A stretch of 64,000 bases of DNA from Candidatus Dojkabacteria bacterium (GCA_023229785.1 JALNYV010000001.1:62001-126000), one strand, 5' to 3'. Positions 27,378-37,373 are shown, counted from the stretch's first letter. Numbers and translations: made by a program. Notes: a model not told the origin generated them from the letters alone.

Positions 27378-28626
27378 ATCTAAGTGCATTAACTGGATCA
27401 AGCCTTGCTGCTTTTATTGCTGGATATATTCCCGCAAAGATTCCAACAAGAATACTTGCTAATACAATTATAATTGAAAGTTGCATATCAATGGTAAAGA
27501 ATTTTTTCAAAGTAAATCCAGCGTCAGTTAATTGTTGTATTACAAATGGATCTACTAGTTTCATAACAATTAAGACAAAGGAAAGACCTATTACACCCCC
27601 TATCAATCCAATAGCAGCAGATTGAATAAGGAATATAACCATAACCTGAAAGTTTGAGGCACCTATTGCTTTAATTATTCCTATCTCTCTTGTTTGTTCA
27701 TATATACTCATTATCATGGTATTTATAATGCCAATTGAAGCTACAACGCTTGATACAAGTGCAAACATAATAAGCCCAATTGTAAGTCCATTTGTAATGT
27801 TATCTAAATATCCAAGCAGATCATCTGAAGTTAGAGCGTTGAACCCATATTTTTCTGTAGCTTCAGTTTTAAAGCTAGCAGATGTTCCTGGCTTAACTGT
27901 TACAGTCAATTGATCATATCCTATTTTTTTGACATATTCTTTTACTGTAGTAAAGTTTCCATTATACGCAAGTATCCTAAGGCCATCATTTACATTTAGA
28001 TAAGCATCATATCCTTTGGCAGTTGCTTTATATACTCCTGAGATTTTGTATAAAAAAGCTTTGTTGTTAGTGTAATTATTCTTTGACGAAAAAAAGGAAT
28101 TGATTGAATTTTCGACTATTAATCCTTTTCCGATAAGTTTATTTGGAGAAATCTCATAAAATGTTGAGAAATTATCTGAAACTAGTATTTCTCCTTTTTT
28201 AGGAACATCAATCTTTCCAGAAATCATTTCAAGGGAAGAGGTATCCTGAATTGTATTAATATATGCTTGGTCAAAAGGATCTTTCAGTCCTTTCAAAGTC
28301 ATATTCATTCCGTATATAGATGCAATTTTTTCAATACTTACGACATCTTCTCTTTTAAGTAGCTCGTTAATTGCAGTATCTGTAATTATAACTTCTTTCT
28401 TACCCTCCATTTTGGTTCTACTTGGGGTCATATTAAAGCTAGCTTTAAGTATCTCAACAGTATTTGGCTTAAAAGTTTGGGTAAATTGAGAAACAAGTAC
28501 AGTCTTTATACCTTGCATACCAAAGATGATGAATGAAAGAAGAATCACAGAGATAGTAACGCCTAGACTTGTCAAAAAAGTCCTTAGTTTTCTCTTTAAT
28601 ATTATATTTAAAGCATATTTAAACAT
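27370..28626 (-). CDS. FtsX/MacB-like ABC transporter permease
   Basis: 418 residues, the standard MacB-type size: an N-terminal helix (TFLTSLGVTISVILLSFIIFG), a periplasmic-type domain of about 220 residues, and three C-terminal helices with YEQTREIGIIKAIGASNFQV, the ATPase-contact motif. The C-terminus is IYPAIKAARLDPVNALRYE, almost a family consensus. Its ATG overlaps the stop of the ATPase gene by 8 nt. Compared with the permease at 2200-4008, the external domain is about half the size, so the two exporters probably handle different substrates. Confidence 0.94.
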   Translation of the reverse strand: MFKYALNIILKRKLRTFLTSLGVTISVILLSFIIFGMQGIKTVLVSQFTQTFKPNTVEILKASFNMTPSRTKMEGKKEVIITDTAINELLKREDVVSIEKIASIYGMNMTLKGLKDPFDQAYINTIQDTSSLEMISGKIDVPKKGEILVSDNFSTFYEISPNKLIGKGLIVENSINSFFSSKNNYTNNKAFLYKISGVYKATAKGYDAYLNVNDGLRILAYNGNFTTVKEYVKKIGYDQLTVTVKPGTSASFKTEATEKYGFNALTSDDLLGYLDNITNGLTIGLIMFALVSSVVASIGIINTMIMSIYEQTREIGIIKAIGASNFQVMVIFLIQSAAIGLIGGVIGLSFVLIVMKLVDPFVIQQLTDAGFTLKKFFTIDMQLSIIIVLASILVGIFAGIYPAIKAARLDPVNALRYE

Positions 28627-29287
28627 TCTTAGTTATTCTACCGTCAATTAAATATATCTTTCTATCAACTTTATCAAAAAGGCTTTCATCATGAGTAACA
28701 ATTATCAATGTAGTTCCTTCTTCTTTGTTTAAATCAAAAAGGAGTTCTACTATTTCTTTTCCTGTTTTAGAATCTAAATTACCTGTTGGTTCGTCACATA
28801 AAAGAATCTTAGGCTTTGCCATCAATGCCCTTGCTATTGCAACCCGTTGTGCTTGACCCCCTGAAAGCTCATTTGGCATATGTTTAGATCTATTTTCGAG
28901 ACCAACTTTCTTTAAAAGGTAATTCAATCTTTCTTTTTGTTCTTTCCTTCTAAGTTGCTTCCCAAAAGTGATAGGTAGTGAGATATTCCCAGCAACATTG
29001 AGAGTTGGGATTAGATAAAACTGTTGAAAAATTGTTCCAAGGAGTTTTCTTCTATAGTAATTTGAATTATGCTTCTTCAAATCCTTTCCATCTATTAAAA
29101 CCTCTCCTTTATATTTTGAATCTAGCCCTCCAAGAATATTTAATATTGTGGATTTTCCACTTCCTGAGGGCCCAATGATTGCTACGGTTTGGCCATCTCT
29201 AATAGTAAAGGAGATATCATTAATCGCATGTACCAGAATATTCTTACCACTTTTATATGTTTTCTTTAGGTCCTTTACTTCAATCAT
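28619..29287 (-). CDS. ABC transporter ATP-binding protein, MacB/LolD type
   Basis: 222 residues. Walker A GPSGSGKST, Q-loop GTIFQQFYLIPTLN, signature LSGGQAQRVAIARALM, Walker B ILLCDEPTGNLDSKTG and H-loop IIVTHDE are all canonical. It forms an operon with the permease (8-nt overlap) and the hydrolase after it. A TATACT -10 (minus strand, 29296-29301) ends 8 bp before the ATG. Confidence 0.95.
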   Translation of the reverse strand: MIEVKDLKKTYKSGKNILVHAINDISFTIRDGQTVAIIGPSGSGKSTILNILGGLDSKYKGEVLIDGKDLKKHNSNYYRRKLLGTIFQQFYLIPTLNVAGNISLPITFGKQLRRKEQKERLNYLLKKVGLENRSKHMPNELSGGQAQRVAIARALMAKPKILLCDEPTGNLDSKTGKEIVELLFDLNKEEGTTLIIVTHDESLFDKVDRKIYLIDGRITKNV

Positions 29288-29338
29288 AGTAGATTAGTAT
29301 ATTCCAAAAGGATTATTTAGGCAAAAGATTATTAAATA

Positions 29339-31096
29339 TTAATATGTTCTCAAAAAATGAATATCTATTTCACTCAAACCTTGTTTCCATACAGCAGGTC
29401 TTCCATGAGGACAACTATATGGGTTCTTACATGCTTTAAGCTGTTTTAATACTAAATCACACTCTTGAGTTGTTAATTTCTGCCCACTTCTAATACTGCT
29501 ATGGCACGCGATTGTAGCGAATATATTTTCTTGCGCAACATTTGATTTCTTTTTTAAGTCCTTTTGATCCTCTGGCATTTCAAATATCTCTGAAAGAATC
29601 TCCTTTATATTAAATCCTACAAGTGCTGATGGTATAGCCGAAACATTAAATCCATCCTTATTTGTCCTTATTTCAAATCCTAGTTTATTAAAGAATTCAA
29701 TATTCTCCTTTAAATATGATATTTCAGATTTATTACACTCAATTTCATCTGGGACTAGAAGTTTTTGAACATCAGGAAATTTCTTTTCAAAATTATTTAG
29801 GAGTCTTTCAAAAGTAATTCGCTCAGCAGCAGCGTGTTGATCAATTATCCAGATTTCATTTTCAAATTCAACAACAATATATTTATTAAATATTTGGAAT
29901 ATATTTCTATATTCTGGTGTTTCAATATCAAATGGGAGTAAAGCTTCTTGGGAAAATTTAATACTTTTTTTAATATTAAACTCACTTGGTGTTTTATCAA
30001 ACTTTATTTCCGAAATACTTCCACTCCTTTTGGAGTATTTGATATTTGCTCTATCAAACGATGTATTTGGTTGATTAGGTTTAAACATGCCTTGTGGTAT
30101 ATCTAGCTTTAAGCTTTGATTTAAACAATCATTTACAGCCTGCTCAACCATTGAAAATGCTCTAAATGGGTTTAAAAACTTTACTTCTTCCTTTCTTGGG
30201 TGGACGTTTACATCGATTTGAGAAGGATTTATATTAATGAATAGAATAAAAGGAACTTTGTTTTGTTTCGGAATATATCTTGAAAATCCGTTATAAATGG
30301 CCTTGCTGATAGCTTTGTCAAATACAGCTCTTTTATTAATAAACAAGTATTGGTCACTTGTTTTCTCAACAGTATCACTTGGGTGAGCTACCAACCCTAC
30401 AATTTCAATATCACTTCCTTTTGAGTATATAGGTAACATTCTTGTTACGTAATCCTTTCTCAGAACCAGTTTTGCTCTTTCAGTCAGAGATGAGTCTTTT
30501 GGAATATTTAGAATAGTTTTATTTTCATTTTGAAAAACAAAGTGGATATTTGTATTAGCCAAAACAAAATTGTTTATCACATCTAAGACCTTTCTATACT
30601 CTGTCTCTTTAGTTTTCATAAACTTGAGCCTAGCTGGAGTGTTAAAAAAGAGATTTTCGACAGCAATTGTCGTTCCAATATTTCCAGCACTCTTTTTAAT
30701 CTCGTTTCCACTTTCAAAACCAATAGTATACGCAAAATCACTTTCCTTCTCCTTAGATATAATCGCCGTTTTAGATACAGCCTTAATTGTAGACAGTGCC
30801 TCACCTCTAAATCCAAGAGTTGTAATATTATTTAAATCCTCAAGGGTTTTTATCTTGCTAGTTGTATGGGGCTCGAAAACCACAGCTAAATCGTCCTTTT
30901 CTATTCCCTTTCCATTATCTTCTACTTCAATTAGTTTTAATCCTCCCTCAACAATTTTAATCTTTATTTCGCTAGCACCAGCATCAATTGCATTATCAAC
31001 CAACTCTTTAACAACACTAGCTGGTCTTTCAATGACTTCACCTGCGGCAATTTGACTAATTAATTCTTGAGATAATTTAAACACATTTTTGCTCAT
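29339..31096 (-). CDS. mutL: DNA mismatch repair protein MutL, with endonuclease motif
   Basis: 585 residues. The GHKL ATPase half has ELVDNAIDAGASEIKI, DNGKGIEKDD and LGFRGEAL. The C-terminal half keeps the nuclease motif DQHAAAERITFE, which is the DQHA(X)2E(X)4E pattern, plus ACHSSIRSG and CPHGRPA, so it should be a nicking MutL as in bacteria without MutH. No mutS is in the window. Its start codon is 22 bp from that of uvrB on the other strand; a TATAAT on the minus strand (31104-31109) ends 7 bp before the ATG. Confidence 0.97.
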   Translation of the reverse strand: MSKNVFKLSQELISQIAAGEVIERPASVVKELVDNAIDAGASEIKIKIVEGGLKLIEVEDNGKGIEKDDLAVVFEPHTTSKIKTLEDLNNITTLGFRGEALSTIKAVSKTAIISKEKESDFAYTIGFESGNEIKKSAGNIGTTIAVENLFFNTPARLKFMKTKETEYRKVLDVINNFVLANTNIHFVFQNENKTILNIPKDSSLTERAKLVLRKDYVTRMLPIYSKGSDIEIVGLVAHPSDTVEKTSDQYLFINKRAVFDKAISKAIYNGFSRYIPKQNKVPFILFININPSQIDVNVHPRKEEVKFLNPFRAFSMVEQAVNDCLNQSLKLDIPQGMFKPNQPNTSFDRANIKYSKRSGSISEIKFDKTPSEFNIKKSIKFSQEALLPFDIETPEYRNIFQIFNKYIVVEFENEIWIIDQHAAAERITFERLLNNFEKKFPDVQKLLVPDEIECNKSEISYLKENIEFFNKLGFEIRTNKDGFNVSAIPSALVGFNIKEILSEIFEMPEDQKDLKKKSNVAQENIFATIACHSSIRSGQKLTTQECDLVLKQLKACKNPYSCPHGRPAVWKQGLSEIDIHFLRTY

Positions 31097-31103
31097 ATTT
31101 GAT

Positions 31104-31113
31104 ATTATATACT
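31104..31113. promoter_or_regulatory. Bidirectional leaderless promoter, mutL/uvrB
   Basis: The 22-bp gap between the two start codons contains TATAAT on the minus strand (31104-31109) and TATACT on the plus strand (31108-31113), sharing 2 bp. They end 7 bp and 5 bp before the mutL and uvrB ATGs. Both transcripts would start at or next to the start codon. Confidence 0.7.
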
Positions 31114-31118
31114 CTGCT

Positions 31119-33107
31119 ATGAAAATATTAAAACCTTTTGAGTTAAAATCTAAATATACTACCTCTTCTGATCAACAGAAATCGATTAATACTATAGTTA
31201 GTAACATTAATGAGGGAAAGAAGAAACAAGTCCTTCTAGGGGTAACTGGGAGTGGAAAGACATTTGTAATGGCTAACGTTATACAGAAGATAAATAAGCC
31301 AACGTTAATACTTTCGCACAACAAAACTCTAGCTGCACAGCTTTACGAGGAGTTTAAAGAGTTTTTTCCAAATAATGCGGTCAAATACTTTGTAAGCTAC
31401 TATGACTACTATCAACCTGAAAGCTACTTGCCAATTAAAGACCTGTATATTGAAAAGGAAAGTGATGTTAACAAGCAGATTGAACGCCTCCGATTCTCTG
31501 CAATGAACGCTGCGGTTACTCGAAGTGATACCATAATTGTTGCATCTGTTTCGTGTATATACAACATTGGCAACCCGAAAAACTATGAGAATCAATCAAT
31601 GTCCCTAGTTGTTGGAGATAAGATAACATTATCAGAATTATCAAGAAAGCTCTCATTTATGAGATACGATAGACATGGCGAAGATTTTGAGAGTGGAAAA
31701 TTTAGAGTAAAAGGAGATATTGTTGATATATATATGCCCTACGATGACTTTCCAATTAGACTTGAAATGCTTGGAGACAAAATTGAAAAGATTTCATATA
31801 TAGATGCAATCTCAGGTCATAAATTGCAAAGTAAAGATGAGATTGATATATTTCCTGCAACATCTCTTGTTTATGAGAACGATATATTGAAAAATGCAAT
31901 TGAAAGAATACAAGAAGATTTAACAAAAAGGGTTGAATACCTAAAAAGCATTGGAAAAGAAATTGAGGCTTACAGACTTAATCAAAAAACACTTTATGAT
32001 ATTGAAATGTTAAGGGAGGTTGGGTATTGCAAGAGTATGGAGAATTACTCCATATATTTTGATGGAAGAAAAAGCGGTGAACCACCCTACACTCTTTTAG
32101 ATTATTTCCCTTCTGATTACATGATGTTTGTAGATGAAAGTCATATCACAATTCCTCAGGTTGGGGGTATGTACAATGGGGATAAGGCAAGAAAAGATAA
32201 TTTGATTGAGTACGGCTTCAGACTTCCAACAGCAAGAGATAATAGGCCTTTAGAGTTTCCTGAGTTTTACAAAAAAATGGGAAATACTGTGTACTGCAGT
32301 GCAACTCCAAATGAATGGGAAACGAAGGATAGTAACAACACCATTGTTGAGCTTTTAACTCGTCCTACGGGCTTGTGTGACCCGTTAATAACGGTACTCC
32401 CAACACATAATCAAATAGATGACCTACTTATGAGAATTCAACAAACAATTAAGGATGGAAACAGAGTTTTGATAACAACACTCACTAAAAAAATGGCAGA
32501 GGACCTATCAGCGTATCTAGCAGATTTAAACATAAAGGTTACCTATCTCCACAGCGACATAGATACTGTTGAACGAACAGATATTTTAAGAAATCTAAGA
32601 CTTGGAGAGTTTGATGTCCTAGTTGGGATAAACCTCCTTCGAGAAGGAATAGACTTACCGGAAGTTGCGCTTGTTGCAATTATGGATGCAGATAAAGAAG
32701 GGTTTCTGCGCTCAAAAACAAGTTTAGTTCAAACAATAGGAAGGGCTTCAAGACATGTCGAAGGGAAGGTATTGATGTATGCAGATAGAATCACAGAGAG
32801 CATGAGATATGCAATTGATGAAACAAATAGGAGAAGGAAGTATCAAGAGGATTACAACAAGGAAAATAATATTACCCCTACAACTATTATTAAAGATATT
32901 AGAAATAAACTGGTTGAAGACGCACCAGACACTGAGATTGATTATACAAAATGGATCAAGAGCGAAAAACCAAACAGGAAAGAAGTTAAGAGAATTATTA
33001 AGGATTTAGAAGATAAGATGTTTATCTTTGCACAGAATCTTCAGTTTGAAAAGGCAGCGAAGCTTAGAGATGAGATTAGTGAGTTGAAAAATGATTTAAG
33101 AAGTTAA
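31119..33107 (+). CDS. uvrB: Excinuclease ABC subunit B
   Basis: 662 residues from the ATG at 31119 (MKILKPFELKS); the open frame upstream belongs to the mutL side. Walker A GVTGSGKTF, the DNA-wrapping beta-hairpin YYDYYQPESYLP, the helicase motif DESH, motif VI QTIGRASRH and a C-terminal UVR domain (FAQNLQFEKAAKLRDEI) that docks UvrC are all present. It verifies lesions and loads UvrC for nucleotide excision repair. A full-length family member. Transcribed from the shared promoter with mutL; its 3' end overlaps the convergent hydrolase gene by 12 bp. Confidence 0.98.
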   Translation: MKILKPFELKSKYTTSSDQQKSINTIVSNINEGKKKQVLLGVTGSGKTFVMANVIQKINKPTLILSHNKTLAAQLYEEFKEFFPNNAVKYFVSYYDYYQPESYLPIKDLYIEKESDVNKQIERLRFSAMNAAVTRSDTIIVASVSCIYNIGNPKNYENQSMSLVVGDKITLSELSRKLSFMRYDRHGEDFESGKFRVKGDIVDIYMPYDDFPIRLEMLGDKIEKISYIDAISGHKLQSKDEIDIFPATSLVYENDILKNAIERIQEDLTKRVEYLKSIGKEIEAYRLNQKTLYDIEMLREVGYCKSMENYSIYFDGRKSGEPPYTLLDYFPSDYMMFVDESHITIPQVGGMYNGDKARKDNLIEYGFRLPTARDNRPLEFPEFYKKMGNTVYCSATPNEWETKDSNNTIVELLTRPTGLCDPLITVLPTHNQIDDLLMRIQQTIKDGNRVLITTLTKKMAEDLSAYLADLNIKVTYLHSDIDTVERTDILRNLRLGEFDVLVGINLLREGIDLPEVALVAIMDADKEGFLRSKTSLVQTIGRASRHVEGKVLMYADRITESMRYAIDETNRRRKYQEDYNKENNITPTTIIKDIRNKLVEDAPDTEIDYTKWIKSEKPNRKEVKRIIKDLEDKMFIFAQNLQFEKAAKLRDEISELKNDLRS

Positions 33108-33944
33108 AAATCTCATAACAGTTTTAACGACATCAGCCTGAGGTTTAAGAATGAAGTCTTGATGCGCACCATGCAAAAAAAGTGTTTTATCAACATCAAC
33201 AATTCTTCTAATATGTGCGGCTTGGTCTCTTAGAAATTTGCTTTCGTCTTTAGAGTTTGCGACCAATAGCTTATGATGTGGAAAGTTTTTGAGTATTTCA
33301 GAATAATCAGAAGAGAAAAGATGACGAAGGCTTGAAAAAATAACTTTTGGATTGGCAGAATATATCATTGCTTTATATTCTTCAATTATCTTTGCATCCA
33401 TACCTGCTGTAATTAATGTTGGTTTATATGCATAAAACCTGCTTAAAACATAAAGCCTTGCAAAATTAAACGAGTTAGTGAATCGAATGAAGTTCATTGC
33501 AAAACGTTTGAATCTCTCTTTAATAGCTTTTCCATAGAGTACAGGTGAAATTAATGCGACTTTATTAATATCATACTTATTTTCGCCAAGGAGAGCAGCT
33601 GCAACTGAAGTCCCAAATGAATATCCTATTAAGCTAAATGTTTTAAGATTATAAAATTTTATGATGTGGTTAAGAAGCTCCAGCATCTCTTTCTCATCGT
33701 ATATACTATCTTTAAATATATTTTCACTTCTACCAATCCAGCCAGGCAGATCGAAGGTAATAAATTGAACTTTATTTAAGTCGTATTTAAGAAGGAAATA
33801 TAGATAAATTACTCCTGAGTGTGGAAAAGCTGGTATGGAAAATACTTTCTTTTCACCAATTCCAAAAGAATAGGTTCTAATTCTCTTCCCTTTGTAATGA
33901 ATGTCTGTTATTTTGTAAAATTCTTTTGGCAATGGCAGTTTCAT
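33096..33944 (-). CDS. Alpha/beta hydrolase
   Basis: 282 residues. Motifs in order: SIPAFPHSGVIYLYFL (oxyanion region), FDLPGWIGRS, nucleophile elbow IGYSFGTSVAAAL (Ser), and a late His in LFLHGAHQDF. The order fits a soluble alpha/beta hydrolase with an intact catalytic set. No lid or signal peptide is seen. Substrate unknown; it has no operon partner. A TATCTT hexamer (minus strand, 33951-33956) ends 6 bp before the ATG. Confidence 0.88.
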   Translation of the reverse strand: MKLPLPKEFYKITDIHYKGKRIRTYSFGIGEKKVFSIPAFPHSGVIYLYFLLKYDLNKVQFITFDLPGWIGRSENIFKDSIYDEKEMLELLNHIIKFYNLKTFSLIGYSFGTSVAAALLGENKYDINKVALISPVLYGKAIKERFKRFAMNFIRFTNSFNFARLYVLSRFYAYKPTLITAGMDAKIIEEYKAMIYSANPKVIFSSLRHLFSSDYSEILKNFPHHKLLVANSKDESKFLRDQAAHIRRIVDVDKTLFLHGAHQDFILKPQADVVKTVMRFLTS

Positions 33945-34090
33945 GCTTTAAAGATACATTTTTTAAGGTTTACTGTCAAAATAGAAATGTATATATTCAA
34001 ACTATCTCATTTAAATATCGCTATATAAAGGCATTTGATAAACATGCGGATTTTCTTTAGACTACAAAAATTACCTTATCATTATTGCAT

Positions 34091-34666
34091 ATGATTCTAT
34101 CTGATAAATCTATTAAAGCGAAAATAAAAAGTGGTGAAATCAAAATAGAGCCCTACGATGAGAAATTTCTACAACCAGCAACATACGATTTGCATTTAGG
34201 AAGTACTTTCCTTGTATATGACGAGGCTGATCAAAGACCTATAGATACCAAGAAACCAGTAGAAAATCGAATGAAGAAGGTTGAGTTAAAAGATGGTGAC
34301 CAATACACTATTATGCCAGGGGAATTTATTTTAGGACACTTAATTGAAATTACAGGTGTTGATAATAAGCACGTAGGAAGGCTCGAGGGTAAAAGCTCAA
34401 TTGCGCGACTAGGCCTTATTATTCACACTACAGCTGGCTTTCTTGATCCAGGTAATGACCTCAGATTAACACTTGAAATGGTAAATCTCTCACCCCTACC
34501 AATAATAATATATGTTGGAATGAAGATTGCCCAAATTGCATTTGAAGAGCTTGACCAAGCAGTTGAGAACACCTACGGATCGCCAAAACTTCATAGCAAG
34601 TATTTCAAAGATATGAGTGTATCTGCAAGTAATATGTATAAAAATTTCACGGACGAGAAGAAGTAA
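34091..34666 (+). CDS. dcd: dCTP deaminase
   Basis: 191 residues from the ATG at 34091 (MILSDKSIKAKIKSG); a TTG two codons earlier exists. The pattern IEPYDEKFLQPATYDLHLG, VGRLEGKSSIARLGL and HTTAGFLDPGNDLRLTLEM is that of Dcd/Dut trimeric enzymes of the deaminase branch. It converts dCTP to dUTP on the route to dTMP, or makes dUMP directly if bifunctional; the sequence does not decide. A nearby enrichment of uracil-DNA-glycosylase-like genes is thematically linked. Its 3' end is 2 bp from the convergent tRNA-Gln. Confidence 0.95.
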   Translation: MILSDKSIKAKIKSGEIKIEPYDEKFLQPATYDLHLGSTFLVYDEADQRPIDTKKPVENRMKKVELKDGDQYTIMPGEFILGHLIEITGVDNKHVGRLEGKSSIARLGLIIHTTAGFLDPGNDLRLTLEMVNLSPLPIIIYVGMKIAQIAFEELDQAVENTYGSPKLHSKYFKDMSVSASNMYKNFTDEKK

Positions 34667-34668
34667 TA

Positions 34669-34739
34669 TTGCGGGACATAGATTCGAACTATGATACTTG
34701 GCTTCAAAGGCCAATGTCCTACCATTAGACGATCCCGCA
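34669..34739 (-). tRNA. tRNA-Gln (anticodon TTG), CCA not encoded
   Basis: Acceptor TGCGGGA/TCCCGCA, D-stem GTCT/GGAC, anticodon stem TTGGC/GCCAA with loop CTTTGAA (anticodon TTG), T-arm CATAG TTCGAAT CTATG, discriminator A. The first pair T1-A72 is typical of tRNA-Gln. No CCA follows, so it must be added after transcription. Confidence 0.93.
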
Positions 34740-34807
34740 TTGTTAAAATTCTTTGCAATTATATATTATATTTGAACAATACAAAACAATAGTATAGATT
34801 ATTATTA

Positions 34808-35905
34808 ATGAAGAAAACCAATAACATTATTAAAAATAGTGTTAAATTTAAAAAGAACATACCTAGAATCAAGAGAAAGAAAAAATTCTTTCTTTTCAAA
34901 AAAAGACCAAAACATACTACATATAAGGCAGTTAGAAATATTAAACAAAAGAAGGCTTTAACTAGATTTATATTACTAATACTCGCACTAATTTTACTAA
35001 TTGGAATTTTTTTTGGAACATATTTTGCAATTAAGGCTGTTAACTCCCTTAGACAGAAGGCACAAACCGACAATATCCTAAACGAAAATGTATATGGCTT
35101 TGATGATATTCCTGCATTTCCATATTCAGAATTCATATTTAAAGGTCAACTAGAAAATGACACAGTTAAGACATTTCTTTCAAAAGGAAATTGTGTGTAT
35201 AGACTACTTGACGAGCACACAATTGATGAGGTGTTTACATACTATAAAGATTTATTACCAGAAAACGGATGGGAGTTAAAATTAGCTGTACCTATTTCTT
35301 CACAGGAACAAATGTTTGGTCAATATTGGGTTAAAAATGAGAAAGGGCTTAGAATTTACTCACGTTTAAATGATATTTGGTATCAAACTGTAACTGTAGC
35401 ACAGGCTACAAATGGCTTAAGCGACCTTGTAATGCAAGAAACAGCACGAAAACTACTACTTCTTACAACCGATAGGGTTAATTTGCTCCCAGATTTTCCG
35501 TGGAGCCTATCATTTCCCTCAGACTACATTACAAAATACTACGGAACCAATATCTCTTCATTCCAAGGAGTATCCTTCAAAAAAATAGGCTCAAATAGTA
35601 TTGAGTATATTGAGCCAATTGGATATAACGGCGCAATTAGTTATGATGCCTTTATAAACAAATATCTAGCAGCATATAACAAAAAGAATAAAACAAACTG
35701 GCAGGTAATAAATAGTAAGGAAATGGATATTGCAGGAGACACAGGTGTTATTGCAAATATTACAAATGGTGATAAACAGTCAAATATTGCGGTAATCAAT
35801 AATCAATCAAATAGTGTTGTATACATTATTTCAACATTTACGAATAATGACCCTTTTTTTGATTACATTCTTACAAATATTAAATCAGTAGCTAAACCTA
35901 CTTAA
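34808..35905 (+). CDS. Single-pass membrane protein with very basic N-terminus, unknown function
   Basis: 365 residues. Residues 1-58 are extremely Lys/Arg-rich (for example IPRIKRKKKFFLFKKRPKH) and would lie in the cytoplasm, perhaps touching nucleic acid or lipid head groups. A helix follows at about 59-81 (FILLILALILLIGIFFGTYF), then an external domain of about 280 residues with a repeated alpha/beta pattern (TIDEVFTYYKDLLPENGWEL), reminiscent of small lipoprotein-like domains. I recognise no named family. A TATAGA hexamer lies about 10 bp before the ATG. It overlaps the convergent uvrC by 8 bp. Confidence 0.75.
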   Translation: MKKTNNIIKNSVKFKKNIPRIKRKKKFFLFKKRPKHTTYKAVRNIKQKKALTRFILLILALILLIGIFFGTYFAIKAVNSLRQKAQTDNILNENVYGFDDIPAFPYSEFIFKGQLENDTVKTFLSKGNCVYRLLDEHTIDEVFTYYKDLLPENGWELKLAVPISSQEQMFGQYWVKNEKGLRIYSRLNDIWYQTVTVAQATNGLSDLVMQETARKLLLLTTDRVNLLPDFPWSLSFPSDYITKYYGTNISSFQGVSFKKIGSNSIEYIEPIGYNGAISYDAFINKYLAAYNKKNKTNWQVINSKEMDIAGDTGVIANITNGDKQSNIAVINNQSNSVVYIISTFTNNDPFFDYILTNIKSVAKPT

Positions 35906-37373
35906 GAGTATTTTTTATATTTTTTACAGCCGTTTTGCTTTTTATTACCGTAAGCAGTTCTCCTTCCGTTGCATTTTTAATTCCTTCAATATTCGTAAAT
36001 GCATTTAACAATTTCCTTTTCGTTATACTCCCTACCCCTCCAATTTCATCTAAAACTGAGTGCTTTTGAGTAAATTTCCTAGCTCTTCTATGTGCGGTAA
36101 TGGCAAATCTATGTGCCTCATCACGAAGTAGTATCAAGGGCGTAGGATTATTAATTTTGAACGGAAAAACAATGTTGCCTTTAATAACCCAAAACTCATC
36201 TTTCTGACCTTTGCCTTTACGCTTCAATCTTTTGCCTTTCGAAATACCCATTACTGGGATATCAGCAGGGATTTGTTCCTTTATCGTGTTTAGTTGTGAG
36301 ATGCCTCCATCGATCAAGATTAAGCCAGGTTTTTCTCTTAGACTTTTATCCTTATCTGTTTCTATATGTTTTAAACGTCTCTGGATGACCTCTAGCATCA
36401 TATGTGGATCATCAGGTGTGTCAATTCCTTTAATCTTAAACAGTCTGTAAAGATTTGTTTTAGGCGCTCCATCAATTGATACAGCCATTGAGCCGTAAGC
36501 ATTTGTGCCAGAGATATTTGATATATCAAAACACTCGATTCTTCGAAGATTGCTAATTCCAATTTCGACTCCGAGCTCTTTCACCTCATTTTGAAGTCTG
36601 GTATTTCTCTTCTCTACATATTCTTGTTCAGTATTTTGATAGGTGTAGTTGATTTTTGAACTTAAGTATCTTAAATCGTCAATCCTATCTCTAAGTTGCG
36701 CCGCTTTTTCAAAATTTTGGTCTTTTGAGAGCTGCGCCATCTCTTTTTCTAGATTCTTTATATATCTACTCTTTTTGCCATTTAAAAAGGCTACTATTCC
36801 ATTGATATTCTTCCTATAATGCTGTTTATCTGTATCTGGGTATGGACAAAGTCCTATGTAACTATAAAAACAAGGTTTAAGTGGATTGTCTGTACAGAAA
36901 GGATACATTTTTCTCAGAAAATTAAATACTTGCGAGATTGCTCTACCACTTGGATATGGACCAAATATCTTACCTCTATTTAATTGCACTTCTGAGATAT
37001 TTCTAACTATTTTAACGGTTGGGTACTCATCTTTTGTATTGATAAAGAGGTATGCAAATGATTTGTCATCTTTTGCAGTTGAGTTAAAATGAGGTTGGTG
37101 TTTTTTAATTAAAGCACTCTCCAGTACAAGTGCTTCTATCTCATTATCTGTTTGAACAACCTCAATATCCTGTATTAAGGGTATCATTTGAATTATTCTC
37201 GGACGGTCAAACAGTTTGTCAAAAAAATAGCTAGATACACGATTTTTTAGATTTGCTGCTTTCCCAATATAGAGTATTTTTCCGTTCTTATCAAAGAACT
37301 TATATACTCCAAAACTTCTTGGCAGATCATCTAATTTATTTTTGATATTTATATCCACGCTGTATTTTAACAC
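35898..37373 (-). CDS. uvrC: Excinuclease ABC subunit C
   Basis: 491 residues, shorter than the roughly 600 usual. Starts with GTG within the dnaE stop (7-nt overlap). The GIY-YIG nuclease (FGVYKFFDKNGKILYIG, then KAANLKNRVSSYF), UvrB-binding UVR motif (LSKDQNFEKAAQLRDRI), the RNase-H-like nuclease (IECFDISNISGTNAYGSM, LILIDGGISQLN) and a C-terminal helix-hairpin-helix (LDEIGGVGSITKRKLLN) are all seen, so the size loss is from linkers. It makes both incisions in nucleotide excision repair. Coupled to dnaE, an arrangement I do not recall as common. Confidence 0.96.
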   Translation of the reverse strand: MLKYSVDINIKNKLDDLPRSFGVYKFFDKNGKILYIGKAANLKNRVSSYFFDKLFDRPRIIQMIPLIQDIEVVQTDNEIEALVLESALIKKHQPHFNSTAKDDKSFAYLFINTKDEYPTVKIVRNISEVQLNRGKIFGPYPSGRAISQVFNFLRKMYPFCTDNPLKPCFYSYIGLCPYPDTDKQHYRKNINGIVAFLNGKKSRYIKNLEKEMAQLSKDQNFEKAAQLRDRIDDLRYLSSKINYTYQNTEQEYVEKRNTRLQNEVKELGVEIGISNLRRIECFDISNISGTNAYGSMAVSIDGAPKTNLYRLFKIKGIDTPDDPHMMLEVIQRRLKHIETDKDKSLREKPGLILIDGGISQLNTIKEQIPADIPVMGISKGKRLKRKGKGQKDEFWVIKGNIVFPFKINNPTPLILLRDEAHRFAITAHRRARKFTQKHSVLDEIGGVGSITKRKLLNAFTNIEGIKNATEGELLTVIKSKTAVKNIKNTLK

